This document shows positions 46,080 through 56,382 of a DNA stretch of 64,000 nucleotides, piece after piece. The notes under the pieces were generated by a model, which worked only from the letters and a program-made list of their open reading frames with translations, did not search any database and had not been told where the DNA came from. The first letter of the stretch is position 1. Each line of letters starts with the position of its first letter. The translations under genes were made by a program, and so were the position numbers. This stretch comes from Diploptera punctata (Eukaryota; Arthropoda; Insecta; Blattodea; Blaberidae), in contig JASPKZ010003844.1 in NCBI GenBank assembly GCA_030220185.1, positions 2,091,001 to 2,155,000 on the forward strand, read 5' to 3'.

Positions 46080-47110
46080 AAGAAGTACAGTATGTAAAGG
46101 ATTCCCACAAAACACTTTTGTGCTCCGAACACGTGAAACTTTCGTTTAATAAAACTTGTAAACATAAAACTAGTACTAATGGAAAGAGAAACTCAAAACG
46201 TTTGGTTACAGTACCTTACAAATGTTCAATGTGAGCTCCTTAGGTAACACGCACACATCAACCCTGTGTTGTCTACTTCCGCCCAAGTGCGTTGAAGCCT
46301 ATCATTGCCAACTGATGTTATGCGCGCTATTAGATTAAGGATGGTCTGTGTAAGGGATACTTGCACCCAAGATCTTTAACATCATCCCACAAAAAAGTCA
46401 AGGGGTGTCAAATCCTGTGAATGTGGAAGTCAAAGAAGTTCTCTATCGTCATTACCAGCACGGCCAATCCATATGTTCGATAGTCTGGAGTTGAGCTCTT
46501 ATCTGACTTCATTATGAATATATGGGGGGGGGCGCCGTCCTGTTGGAAGATTAAGTTGGGCATGTTCTATTCCAGCTGACGCAGGAGCCATAGTTGTAGC
46601 ATAATCAGTATTCACATCCTCTATTGTTTTCTCTTCGAGAAAGGAACGGGCCTTGCATATTCTGCCGGCTTAAAGCACAGAAAACGTTCAAGTTATGAGA
46701 GTCGCACTTAGGTATGAGGGTCTGTTCACTTCACTCGAAAGAAGCAAGATGCAGTCGTAACTGAACACAGTGGATTCGAAAAACCTGTCAATTCTCATGA
46801 GAGTCTGCATACTCTCGCAGAAAGTACGACGTAATAGTTCATACTTTTACTTCAGAAACTGGAGCATTTGCACTCGGTATGATTGAAATCGCAAACGTTT
46901 CCATATAGTGAATTTAGCTCCCTACTAGCTGCAATGATTGAATTTTGAGGAGTTCGTGTGAAAGATTCAAGAATCCCGTTTCTAGTTTCCTCGCTTACTA
47001 ACGAGGGTCCAGGAAATTTTCCTTCATGCACGCAATTTCTTGTAAAATCAGAGTAATATTTACGAATTGAAGGCCCACTGAGTAGATCTACGCCAAATCT
47101 TATTTAAAAA
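46080..47110 (-). mobile_element. Mariner/Tc1-like transposase pseudogene
   Basis: Minus-strand conceptual translation, with several frame changes: IRFGVDLLSGPSIRKYYSDF, GKFPGPSLVSEETRNGILES, RTPQNSIIAASRELN, later NLIFQQDGAPP, a DFFVWD-like box, and at the C-terminus LQRTWAEVDN and CACYLRSSH near 46215. This order (helix-turn-helix, linker, DDE core with FQQDGAPPH) is that of IS630/Tc1/mariner transposases. The very N-terminus and the 5' TIR are missing at 47110, next to a SINE1. 46080-46212 is 3' noncoding sequence, matched at 48163-48280. It is a different subfamily from 12095. Confidence 0.82.
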
Positions 47111-47127
47111 TGTCTTGGAACAATTGA

Positions 47128-47415
47128 TTGATTGTGCTGCCTCGTCACGATTCCCGGTCGGGACAGGCTCCTGGGTGAGGTTTTTTTTCGGGTTTTTTCC
47201 TCACCTGTAAAACAAATGTCAGGAAGCTTATGGCCCAACGGTCCCCGAAAATCATCCAGCCTTCATCATCATCATTATCATCCTTCACCGGGAAGCAAAG
47301 GGAAGCTACCACACCTATAATTCCCTAGTAAAGTTGGAAAGCATAGCATGAAAATGTTATGAATGCAGTGAAAGACCTGCCCTCGGGCAGAATTACTATG
47401 GATGGATAGATTGAT
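47128..47415 (+). mobile_element. SINE1 with module A, head deleted
   Basis: Head internally deleted (GTGCTGCCTCGTCACGATTC), body GGGTGAGG...CCTCACCTGTAAAAC, module A CCCTAGTAAAGTTGG, GCATAGCATGAAAATG, ending ACTATGGATGGATAG. Confidence 0.88.
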
Positions 47416-47421
47416 TAACAT

Positions 47422-48078
47422 GATTATTTAACTCATGCCCCAAATGCAATTCAGTGACCAATCACGTTTCAATGAATTTTGTTTTACAACCAATGACAGA
47501 CGTGTTTCAACTCGCTATTTATCGAATTCTGTTTAACAAAATAAAGAAAGCTACTTTGTTTAATGTTTTGAATAGGTCAGAGCATTATTTTGCAGTGACT
47601 GACTCTCCAACAATTGCGTTGAATATAGTACATAATGAACAGATTCCTTCAAATACACATTTGATAATGTGTTTTTAAATAATGATTTTACTGAGTTGTT
47701 TCCTAAAAATATAATTAATAACGTATATTGTTGGCTATAATATACAGTTTTATGCGTTTCATTTTTTCTCCGCTAGGGTGCATTCTTACAATATTGTGAT
47801 CTTAGTGGGTTATCGCTGATTGCGGTCCTATTTGGAATACATAATATGATAAATTTGCAGTGAATAAACATAACTATGCATTTCTGGTTTGTTTTCAAAC
47901 ATCACCATTTTCATTAAAATTATAAATATTTTAAAATACTGGTAACTAACTATATTTAAATAGTGATTTTTTAGTAAACAGCTTAATTTTACTCGTTAAA
48001 TTGTCCTAACAAATGCCACCCTTGATTTTCAAATCCTCTAGATAAATTGGAAATCACTCGTGATATTACTTATGATAA
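47422..48078 (+). repeat. HP-family repeat, copy 5
   Basis: TTATTTAACTCATGCCCC to GTGATATTACTTATGA; contains a partial internal duplication around 47790-47840. ORF 47454-47678 is inside it. Confidence 0.87.
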
Positions 48079-48162
48079 TGCAGAATACAGAACGCTAGCC
48101 TCTATACCACCCATTTTATAACTGTCAACAATCCGTAAATTACGAAATATTGCAAACTTTGA

Positions 48163-48280
48163 AACAATAACCAAACTTTTTGAGTTTTTCTTTCCATCGG
48201 TATTAGTTTCAGGTTTATAAGTTTTATTAAACGAAAGTTAGGTATTCAAACCCAAAAGTTTTGTAGAAACCCGGTATAAT
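48163..48280 (+). mobile_element. Mariner 3' end fragment
   Basis: AACCAAACTTTTTGAG, TTTTTCTTTCCATCGG, AAGTTTTATTAAACGAAAG match the minus-strand 3' noncoding end of the 46080 element. Confidence 0.7.
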
Positions 48281-48419
48281 TTGAATTACTAAATCACGTG
48301 GCGCCAAATATGTACAATTACTATGAATTTATAATGATTGGTCCCTAACCTTAAAATACTCACGTCAGTTTACATCCTTCGCCATCAAGTTTCATTTTGA
48401 CTTTAAAGGTCTGGTGATC

Positions 48420-48715
48420 TCATTATAGACCTTAGGAGGTCCTTGGGATGGTAGGAGGTTAAGGCTACCTTTTCCTGTATAATATGTTTGAAATGTTAGC
48501 TAGGCTGTCAGCCCTGCGTCACGGCCGACCGTACCTCCAGAACATACGTCTCCTGCTCATTTCAGTTAAAGGCTGTGTCGATCTTAGGACCATGGTACCA
48601 TCGAAGATTTAGGTCAGTTTAAAATATCTGATATAATCAGGACTCAAACCTTCGATCTTCCAGCTTACTAACATATTGCCTTTAAAAAAACACACTACGC
48701 CGTCGTGCCTCAAAT
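48420..48715 (-). mobile_element. SINE2, diverged
   Basis: Minus strand: AGGCACGACGGCGTAGTG, box-B-like GGTTTGAGTCC, CCATGGTCCTAAGATCGAC, GGAGGTACGGTCGGCCGTG, CCTACCATCCCAAGG. Head-to-head with the next copy. Confidence 0.82.
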
Positions 48716-48737
48716 TTACTTTAAGATATCAGACATT

Positions 48738-49036
48738 CCACGCCGTAGCGTAGTGGTTAAGGCACTGAGCTAAAAGCCGGAGGGTCGAGGGTTCGAGTCC
48801 CGGTGGGGTCAGGATTTTTAAACTGACCCAAACCTTCTGGTGGCACTATGGCCCTGGGGTCGACTCAGCCTCTAACTGAAATGAGTACCAGACGCTTGTT
48901 CTGGGGTAAAGGTGGCCGTCACGCAGGGCTGACACCCCGGCTGACATAAAGTGCCGATTGTCAAGAAAAAGTGGGAGCCCTAACCTCCTACTACCCCAAG
49001 GGCCTCCTGAGGCCTGTAGTGGGATCACTTTACCTT
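48738..49036 (+). mobile_element. SINE2, complete, TSD-flanked
   Basis: Head CCACGCCGTAGCGTAGTGG, TTAAGGCACTGAGC, box B GGTTCGAGTCC, body, CTACTACCCCAAGGGCC, TGGGATCACTTTACC end. TSD TATCAGaCATT / TATCAGgCATT (48727-48737, 49037-49047). Good reference copy, about 299 bp. Confidence 0.93.
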
Positions 49037-49047
49037 TATCAGGCATT

Positions 49048-49564
49048 ATGTTTAGACATTCTCAGATCTGTCTACTTTAAGTGAATTACTTGAAACTTAA
49101 AAGTATGTAAAGAAATCATTTAAATGTTAAATTTGCATTCTTAACTCACGTACCTACGTCATTCGACTGCTTGAACTGTAACTGCCTAGTTTTAGTTTGA
49201 GATTTTGAATTCTAAGTAGGCAAAATATTTGAATTTTCATAGAAAAACATTTAAGAATGTCGTTTCAGCTTTTGTTTGTTTGTCAACAGTAATACTGAAT
49301 TGTGTAATGTAACTTGACTCGCTATTTACATGGAAATATCTAGCGGAGAGACTATTATACATAGTAATGTGATACAAACGAAATAGTTTCAAGTTCACTC
49401 CATTTTTTAAACATTTTAACTTGTTTAGGTTAGGAAACTCCATGGTGCTATAGATCTACAAAGTTCTTGATCTATCATTCGGCTGCTTGTCTTACACCAT
49501 CTACATGCACTATTTACAATATAGAAAGTATTCTGGCCCACAACATTTTAGTACGTATTAACAG
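49048..49564. other. Unannotated stretch
   Basis: Nothing recognised. Confidence 0.55.
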
Positions 49565-49660
49565 GTGTTGATGGAACATGTTCCGAAAGGCCTACAATGT
49601 GTTTTAAGAGAAATCTTATTTAGTTGAGGACGACTGAGATCTCGGTACGTGTTTTATTAT
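49565..49660 (+). repeat. Dispersed repeat T3, copy 2
   Basis: TGATGGAACATGTTCCG, AAAGGCCTACAATGTG, TTATTTAGTTGAGGACGACT, GAGATCTCGG. Confidence 0.55.
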
Positions 49661-49739
49661 TTTACCTTTTACAAAGTTTCCTGAACTGTATTCCGTAATG
49701 CATTTTTAAATAATTAATTTATATTATAGATGTGACATG

Positions 49740-49935
49740 TGGACAGTATGTTGTGTACCCCATCCATGGTTTCAGGTTTTCTCAACTTCAAGCCGCTATT
49801 TAATTTAGCTATCTAAATTCCTTACGATACGGGCAATGCAACAGTCCCATTCAGGTCAAAATTCCATGAGAAAAAGTCTTTCTCCACAGAAACTCAAAGT
49901 AGCGTATGTCTATGTCCATAGTTCTGAGCCACGTT
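49740..49935 (-). mobile_element. SINE5 fragment
   Basis: AAGCCGCTATTTAATTTAGC, CCTTACGATACGGGC, CAGTCCCATTCAGGTC, CACAGAAACTCAAAG correspond to 54250-54385 in the complete copy. Confidence 0.7.
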
Positions 49936-50029
49936 ATGATAATTTAGACTGCTCAAAAAATGGCACGACAGTTCTAGGTTAAACTATGTTTAAAAATAAT
50001 AAATAAATATTATCAAATTATTTAGTTCC

Positions 50030-50105
50030 GACCTTTGACCTGTCGGCTTCTAGTATATTGCCTTAACTAACTACCGGTATACTATGATGCGGCGTGCCCC
50101 CATTT
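50030..50105 (-). mobile_element. SINE2 head fragment
   Basis: Minus strand GGGGGCACGCCGCATCATAG and AAGGCAATATACTAGAAGCC, CAGGTCAAAGGTCGG: the tRNA-like head only. Confidence 0.65.
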
Positions 50106-50555
50106 TGACTTTAAGGTTGGAGAAAATCCGTGTAGACGTTCTCAGATATGGGGTTATTTCGTGATATTCCTCGGTCGTGAATATCATCATAAGTGCAAAC
50201 TTCACCGTAATCATAATTCCATGGTAATATTAAAATAAATACAATTTCTACAGAAAACACAATATAAACACATGAGCTATCCTTTGCAACCAAACGCGTG
50301 TTAAATTATCAGTAGTATGTACAATGTGAGGAGGAAATAAAAATACAGAAAATTCTGATATGATTTTATTAATAAGAGATAATTTTATTTTTAAAAGAAA
50401 ATATTAATCTAGATTTTTATATCAATATGCTTTCATTCAACATAGCAACAGTATTGTAAACTCTGCATTTATTTGCTATTTACTCAAAATTACGCGTTCT
50501 AATGCTCTAAGTGCTGTATATTTTATAAAATAAATGTTTCAATTTTTTAAGATTA
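50106..50555. other. Unannotated AT-rich stretch
   Basis: Nothing recognised. Confidence 0.55.
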
Positions 50556-50559
50556 AAGG

Positions 50560-51115
50560 GATGCAGCGGGCACGGGATTGGTGTCCGATCGGAAGAAGTT
50601 TTTGGGCAAGGATTTTTCGGGACATTTATTTACTTGTAATAGATGTCAGGAAACTTTAAGGGCAACTACTATTCGGATATAATCTAGTCATCACAATTGT
50701 CCTCGATTAGGATGAATGTGTGTCAGAAGAAATTAAGTGAACAAAATCAAAACAGTAGACGCAAAAAAAATGTAAAAACCAAAGTATCCAAGTACCTCAC
50801 ATGGAGTACCATTCAACGTGAGGAATACAGTGCTCACTCCCTTCGAGAAATCCCATCCCTTAATGGGACATTTTAGGATAATCATTTCATTTCATCATAT
50901 CAGTATGAATGTGTGAGAGAATGGTGTCTTGTCTTAAGAGTTCGAATAGCCTTTCAGCATTGAGCTGATAATTCATTCCATGTCCTTATGTTGTCATGGT
51001 TTACCGATATATATATATATATAATCAAGAGTGAAAATCGTTTCCCTATATGTCGTGTCATTGTAGGACCAGGGTGGCGTGAGGCACGTAAAAGTACGAC
51101 TTACAAAAGAGAAAG
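50560..51115 (+). mobile_element. SINE1 body plus module C, split by a 182-bp insert
   Basis: 50560-50722 carries GCAGCGGGCACGGGATTGG and GTCCGATCGG, TAATAGATGTCAGGAAAC, then GATGAATGTGTG. 50905-51115 resumes with ATGAATGTGTGAGAGAATGG, TGAGCTGATAATTCATTCC, GTCGTGTCATTGTAGGACC, GGTGGCGTGAGGCACG and GAGAAAGGTTTAA. A TA run (51006-51022) interrupts it. Confidence 0.75.
50723..50904 (+). mobile_element. 182-bp unclassified insert
   Basis: Bounded by an 11-bp repeat ATGAATGTGTG (50712-50722, 50905-50915). Contains AAGTACCTCACATGGAG, CTCCCTTCGAGAAATCCC and ends (ATTTC)n-like CATTTCATTTCATC. Probably a retroposon 3' end; no second copy seen. Confidence 0.55.
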
Positions 51116-51394
51116 GTTTAAAGCGAGGAAGAGAAAAAAAAACGTTAAAAAATAATTAATATTATTATTAATTAATTATTAATGTTATTATTTTCAAATT
51201 TTAAATATTCCGGCCGAAACAAATGTTCCAAAATGTTTATAGAATTATATCGCCACAAAATGTTTAAAACATTTCTCTTACTTGTTTAACGTTATTACAC
51301 AGTTTGTCATAAAAATGCTTACGCGTATTAATACGTAATAATACTAAGTTCAATTTAGATAACAGAACGAGAGTTACAAAAAAAGTGCCAGTTG

Positions 51395-51505
51395 AAATGC
51401 AGAAGATGAAACATTGTTTTGAAAGGACTTCATATTTTAACTACTTGACAAAGTTTTCTAACAGAACTTTATTTTAGTTGAGGACGATTGATTTATCACT
51501 TACTA
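51395..51505 (+). repeat. Dispersed repeat T3, copy 3
   Basis: GCAGAAGATGAAACATTG, TGACAAAGTTTTCTAAC, TTATTTTAGTTGAGGACGAT, TGATTTATC. Confidence 0.55.
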
Positions 51506-51625
51506 ATGACATATTTCTAATAATTTATTACGTAACCTCAACGGTACTTTAAAATTAATTTTAAAAGTATTATTTAAATATCTAACAAGAAATTTGTATT
51601 AAATGTAATATGACACTCTATAAGT

Positions 51626-51927
51626 TGAATGCAGGCTTTCACGGCCGGTAATCATAATGTTGAGTGATTCCGGGTTATGTGGCCGTGGTCCATAGTTGGT
51701 GTTGATACCAGACGTTTCGCCCTCAACTGCGGAGGGCATCTTCAGTGGCGAGTGCTTCTAGGCGTGTTTCCTGGTCGGAAGATCTACTTTTTCTTTGTAG
51801 ATCTTCCGACCAGGAAACACGCCTAGAAGCACTCGCCACTGAAGATGCCCTCCGCAGTTGAGGGCGAAACGTCTGGTATCAACACCAACTATGGACCACG
51901 GCCACATAACCCGGAATCACTCAACAT
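51626..51927. mobile_element. Penelope-like end in inverted duplicate with 17-bp TSD
   Basis: 136-bp arms (51652-51787 and 51797-51932) are perfect reverse complements, separated by 9 nt. A perfect 17-bp duplication TATGACACTCTATAAGT (51609-51625, 51928-51944) brackets the insert; its first bases overlap the right arm end. Unpaired left sequence 51626-51651 has GCAGGCTTTCACGGCCGG. Each arm carries CTGAAGA, stem GCCCTC/GAGGGC and GAAAC, on opposite strands. Identical arms and TSD mean a recent event. Confidence 0.85.
51838..51881 (+). ncRNA. Hammerhead-like core, family 4 (right arm)
   Basis: CTGAAGA (51838-51844), 6-bp stem GCCCTC/GAGGGC with 7-nt loop, GAAAC, then AC-GTCTG-GT possible stem III followed by A. 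An inverted twin occurs in the left arm on the minus strand (51703-51746). Stem I is poor. Confidence 0.4.
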
Positions 51928-51944
51928 TATGACACTCTATAAGT

Positions 51945-54000
51945 CTATAAAAACATGTAATAGGCTATTTGAAATATTTTAATTAGGCCTAACTACACTA
52001 GTATATCACGCCTACTGTATTTCAGAAACAAATTTACCACACAAAAGTTGTACTATTTTCAGAAGCTCTAAAAACCTGATCCGAGATATAACAATGTCTA
52101 GACATAACGACCTATGCTTCACAATGTTTTGTAAGTTTTCATACCTCTCCAATATCCGAAGTCGATGTGTAAATACGTCCGCAACTTCGATGCGAACTGG
52201 GTCGAATGTATACACACATATTTCTAGTATGCTTCCAATATAAATGTACTACCCCAATTCCAATAAATAGTTTGGAATAATTGTTTTTGGTGGCGGTGAG
52301 TATAGTTTTAATAACACAGTGATAGTACTAACAAAACTAACAAATTCAAGACTTGACGGAATGATCCAGAATATAACAATATTATAAAATAAACATAAGA
52401 ACTCATCTGTCTGAAGAGAACTCAAGAAGAAAAAACTGTGTCTCCTCCTGGAAGAAAGATTAAGAGCTGGCATGATAATGAAAATATGTGCAAAAATAAA
52501 CTAAGGAACACAGATATGATGCTACGGAGTGTTTCTTCTCCTTGAGACTGATATATCGACAATGGAAGAAATGTACAATATCCAATAGGTAGACATTATA
52601 TCGAAATGAATGCATTTAACAAGAATTGTAACCAACGCCTTATCAATACGGACTAAATGCCTCATGTCTTCGCGAAGAGCTAATCAAAATAAACTGTATG
52701 GCAGTAAAATAGCGCCTTTTATATTAAGAAACGGTTTGGTATTTTAAATCATTCATTTTAAAAATATGCTTTAATACGTTATAATCGTATCCGTCCTGAT
52801 TGTGCAGTATTATGTTTTTAATCTGGAGTAAAAATGTAATTTTTTATATTTTACTCATCCATTATATTCAAAACACAAGAATTGGAGATATGTATTGAGA
52901 AATTTAATGAATTCTTTCATGACTGGTTGTAAAATGATTAAGATTTACCAGACTGTTAGGTCTTGGTTGATAGTCAGGAAAATCATATTTATGTAAGTCT
53001 TACATACTTGTTTATCAGTGTGCTGCTTAGAATAGAAATAATTTTTTCTCTCTTTTTTTCGAACTTGAAAAATAATATTTCAATTAGACCTCGTAAGAAG
53101 CAGAATGACAATTTTATAAAGCTAACAAAAATATAAATAAAACAAACTATTTGCAACATTGCTATTGGTCTCATTTTCATTTAGACATCCTTAGAAACCA
53201 TTTATTATTTATTTTTAAACTTCCTTTTATGTACTTATTACAATATTTCGTCCGCTTAGAACCAGATTATTACAACTCAACTTTAAATAAACTCCTTTTT
53301 GTTTCCATGATGTTCTAACATTTCTATATCAGTATCACACTTGCAATTTTACATTTCTTGATCAGAAAGTGTTAAACCTCTTTCCTGAAAATAGTGCTAA
53401 TAGGCCTACTGTGAATTGGGTTCTATCCAAAACTTAATTGGACTCCCTGAAAAAAAATAAAATATATATATTCTAAAGTAAAAGGTATAAACTTGTAAAG
53501 TATTATTTTACAAGTTTACAAATATTCAAATTATGTAGGCTACCGAATTTAAAATTATATTTTCCTTTACGCAAAGAACAAAAAGTAATAAATTAATATT
53601 AATTGTACAATATGATACATATTAAGTGAATATTCATATAGGCTATTTTATATGAAACATAGTCTCTACTAGAATGACATCTAGTTGTCCATGCTTAAAA
53701 CGACTGTATAATTTATATATCAGCATTACCGTAGTATTTTATTAATTAAAATTTAAAAACAAGGTTACCAGCATAGTTTTAATATAAGAAGGATCGCGAT
53801 TACTAGTTTATCTTAATAACATTAAAATTGTTTTAAATACATTACTCTCTTGATATTTTAAATCAATAATGTACGCTCTGAGAGCTTTGAGTAGCCCTCG
53901 AAAGATTTTACACATAGTATCTCATTTCTCCGCTAGATAGCAGTTGAAATAACATTTAGACCAAAGAAGGATATCTAGTTTTTTGTCACATTTTAAAATA
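51945..54000. other. Long unannotated AT-rich stretch
   Basis: No gene. A small perfect inverted repeat AAACTTGTAAA...TTTACAAGTTT lies at 53489-53516. Short minus ORFs at 52012, 52249 and 52989 have no recognisable content. Confidence 0.55.
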
Positions 54001-54002
54001 TT

Positions 54003-54072
54003 AAAAAAACAAAATCGGTTACGGTGTATCAATGGTTACCATGCTCGCTTTTGGTTTTTTAATTAGCAAGGT
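54003..54072 (+). repeat. Possible tRNA-like sequence
   Basis: GGTTACGGTGTATCAATGG, TTACCATGCTCGC resembles a tRNA 5' half; SINE5 inserted just downstream. Confidence 0.35.
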
Positions 54073-54086
54073 CGATAGACTTTCTC

Positions 54087-54435
54087 CGATCCGATTGAGG
54101 GTCTTTCCACTTTTCAGCGGTTGCCCTTTTACCAGCCGGCTGCTGGCCCTTCACATCCACATGTGTCAATCACAGAGGTAGATGATCAACAGCCAGTGTA
54201 GGGGTGACATGTGGTTAGCATGTCGAATCCCCCAGCCGTTATAGCTGGTTCCTCAACCTGGAGCCGCTACTTATTGTAGCTACCCAATTGCCTCACGATG
54301 CTGGGTGGGCACCGGTCCCATACTGGCCGAAATACCACGAGAAAATTTCTTCCCCCATGGAGACTCGAACCAGCGCAAGTCCCGTAGCTCTGCGCCAAGG
54401 CTTCCTACCTTAACCGCTCGGCTACGGCGCGGGAC
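54087..54435 (-). mobile_element. SINE5, complete, TSD-flanked
   Basis: Minus strand: GGTCCCGCGCCGTAGCCGAG, CGGTTAAGGTAGGAAGCC (tRNA Ser/Leu-like box A), box B GGTTCGAGTCT, then GAAATTTTCTCGTGGTATTT, GCACCGGTGCCC-like text, GGCTCCAGGTTGAGGAACC, CACATGTGGATGTGAAGGGC and GGCTGGTAAAAGGGC. Perfect 14-bp TSD CGATAGACTTTCTC (54073-54086, 54436-54449). ORF 54305-54586 is antisense. Confidence 0.92.
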
Positions 54436-54449
54436 CGATAGACTTTCTC

Positions 54450-54759
54450 AGGACTTAAAAGTCCTGGGTCAGTTTTTTTTTTCTTTCAAAAATGAAGTTT
54501 TTACCAAAATAGGTGGTTATTCCATTTACGTTATTCAATTTATCCCCTCTAATTATTTCACGGGCTACAGCTCAAGCCTGAAATAAGAAGTCTCTGTGGA
54601 AAATAAGTCGTACGTTTCACAAACAGCTTCAAATGGTCCGAGTTGTTATAGAGCGCCGTTAAACAAAATACTAGCTAAGTAACTAGAATATTTAGTTATA
54701 TCTAGTACAATGTGAAATTCTATTGTTCTGTTTGTAATTTGTTTTTTATTAACAGATTT
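54450..54759. other. Unannotated gap
   Basis: AT-rich; TCAAGCCTGAAATAAGAAG at about 54571 faintly resembles SINE4. Confidence 0.45.
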
Positions 54760-54964
54760 CATTTTTTATTATATGAAATTGTATGAAATGTTATCGTATA
54801 AAATGTTGTTTGTACATGAAATTTACATTGCTACATTTAATGTATCTTTAACTGTTTATAATTAGCATAGTGTATATCTATATTTGTCAAATATTTATTT
54901 GTATTTGTGCTGGTTGAGTGGAAGAGAGGGCCTTATGGCCTTAACTCTGCCAGAATAAATAAAA

Positions 54965-55019
<55 letters not shown>

Positions 55020-55035
55020 AATAATAATAATAATT
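54760..55035 (+). mobile_element. LU-family 3' UTR with (ATT)n tail
   Basis: CATTTAATGTATCTTTAACTG, TATATCTATATTTGTCAA, TGGTTGAGTGGAAGAG, GGGCCTTATGGCCTTAACTC, TGCCAGAATAAATAAAACA, then (TTA)n at 54966-55016. Best plus-oriented copy. Confidence 0.82.
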
Positions 55036-55054
55036 ATGGTAAACTGTGTCTAGG

Positions 55055-55165
55055 AAATTAAATTCCATCCTAAAATTTGCCTAAGTAAAAGCATAAAAAA
55101 ATCTCAATCAGGTCGATCAACAAGGATGTTTGTGTCCAGAATCTTCCAAATACGACTCTCAAATG
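55055..55165 (-). mobile_element. SINE6 copy 3
   Basis: Minus strand: CGTATTTGGAAGATTCTGG, CTGATTGAGATTTTTTTATG, CTTAGGCAAATTTTAGGATG, GAATTTAATTTCC. Confidence 0.55.
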
Positions 55166-55518
55166 TTCCCCACAGAGCTTATATCTCTCTCGACACAACT
55201 CATTGTTCCACTTCGAGCTTCATTTTTCTTTCGCTTAACAAATTGCCCCATCATTACATTTAATTTACACGGCTCGTGTCGCAGAATTGAGCACGTGGAA
55301 ATAAGGTTAAGCAGTTTATGATGTAAGATCTAGATTATCCCGGAGCTTCTTATTCGCATCGCAGGAGCAATATGTTCATATGAATGATAACTTATATGTA
55401 CTCCAATACAATTGTGGCAAATTAGACACAAGTTAGACATGCAATTTCCTTAAGATTAAACTTCAATTTGTCAGTGTATCAAATATTTATGAAATATGAA
55501 TACACAATGTTTCACAGA
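55166..55518. other. Unannotated gap
   Basis: Nothing recognised. Confidence 0.5.
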
Positions 55519-56107
55519 CAATTTTAACTCATGCCACAAATGCTAGTCAATGACCAATCACGTTTCAATGAATGTTGTTTTACAACCAACGACAGTCGTG
55601 TTTCTCCTCGCTCTTTATCGATTTATATTTATCAGCTCCTGCTTTTGTGATAAAGAAAGCCCTTCCTTTTTAATGTTCTGAACAGGTCAAATCATTATTT
55701 TTCTCCAACAAATACATTGAATATAGCAAATAATGAAAAGATTCCTTGATTTTACTGAGTTGTTTACTAAAAAGATAAATGATCAACCCGTATTGTTGAT
55801 TATGATATAGAGTTTGATGTGTTTCATTATTTCTCCACTTGGGTGCACTCTTACAATATTGCGATCTTATTTGGCAATAAATAATATGATCAAGCAGCAG
55901 TGAATGAACATAACCTCACATTTCTGATTTGTTTTCAAACATCGCCGTTTACATTAAATATATAAATATTTTAAAATAACTATAGTTAAACAATGATTTG
56001 TGAGTAAACAGCTTAATTTTATTCGTTAAATAGTCGTAACAAATGCCACTCTTGATTTCCAAATTCTCTAGATAAATTGGAAATCATTCCTGACATTACT
56101 TATGATA
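55519..56107 (+). repeat. HP-family repeat, copy 6
   Basis: TTTTAACTCATGCCACAAATG to TGACATTACTTATGAT. Complete hairpin end. Confidence 0.88.
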
Positions 56108-56382
56108 AATTAAAACAAAGTTAAATACATATTTCATGTCCACTTTTTGCAAAAGAAAATTTTCCTCGTTTAAATTAGCAGTGCTTTTCAAATTTAATGT
56201 CAACCATTTTACATACCCAACAAAGACGTGATTTATAACGGAACTGAACGGCATAATATGATGATTTTCCCCGACCCCTTAGTTTAAACCTATCCGATTG
56301 TAGGTATTTTACAAGCTCCACGTCAACTGGCCTTATAGGAGCACGGCTCTATACTATTTTCCTTTAAATATAATAGATAATA
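56108..56382. other. Unannotated gap
   Basis: Nothing recognised. Confidence 0.5.

Noticed and set aside
46911..46926. GCTCCCTACTAGC resembling the hAT MITE end
   Set aside because: It lies inside the mariner transposase pseudogene without a partner TIR.
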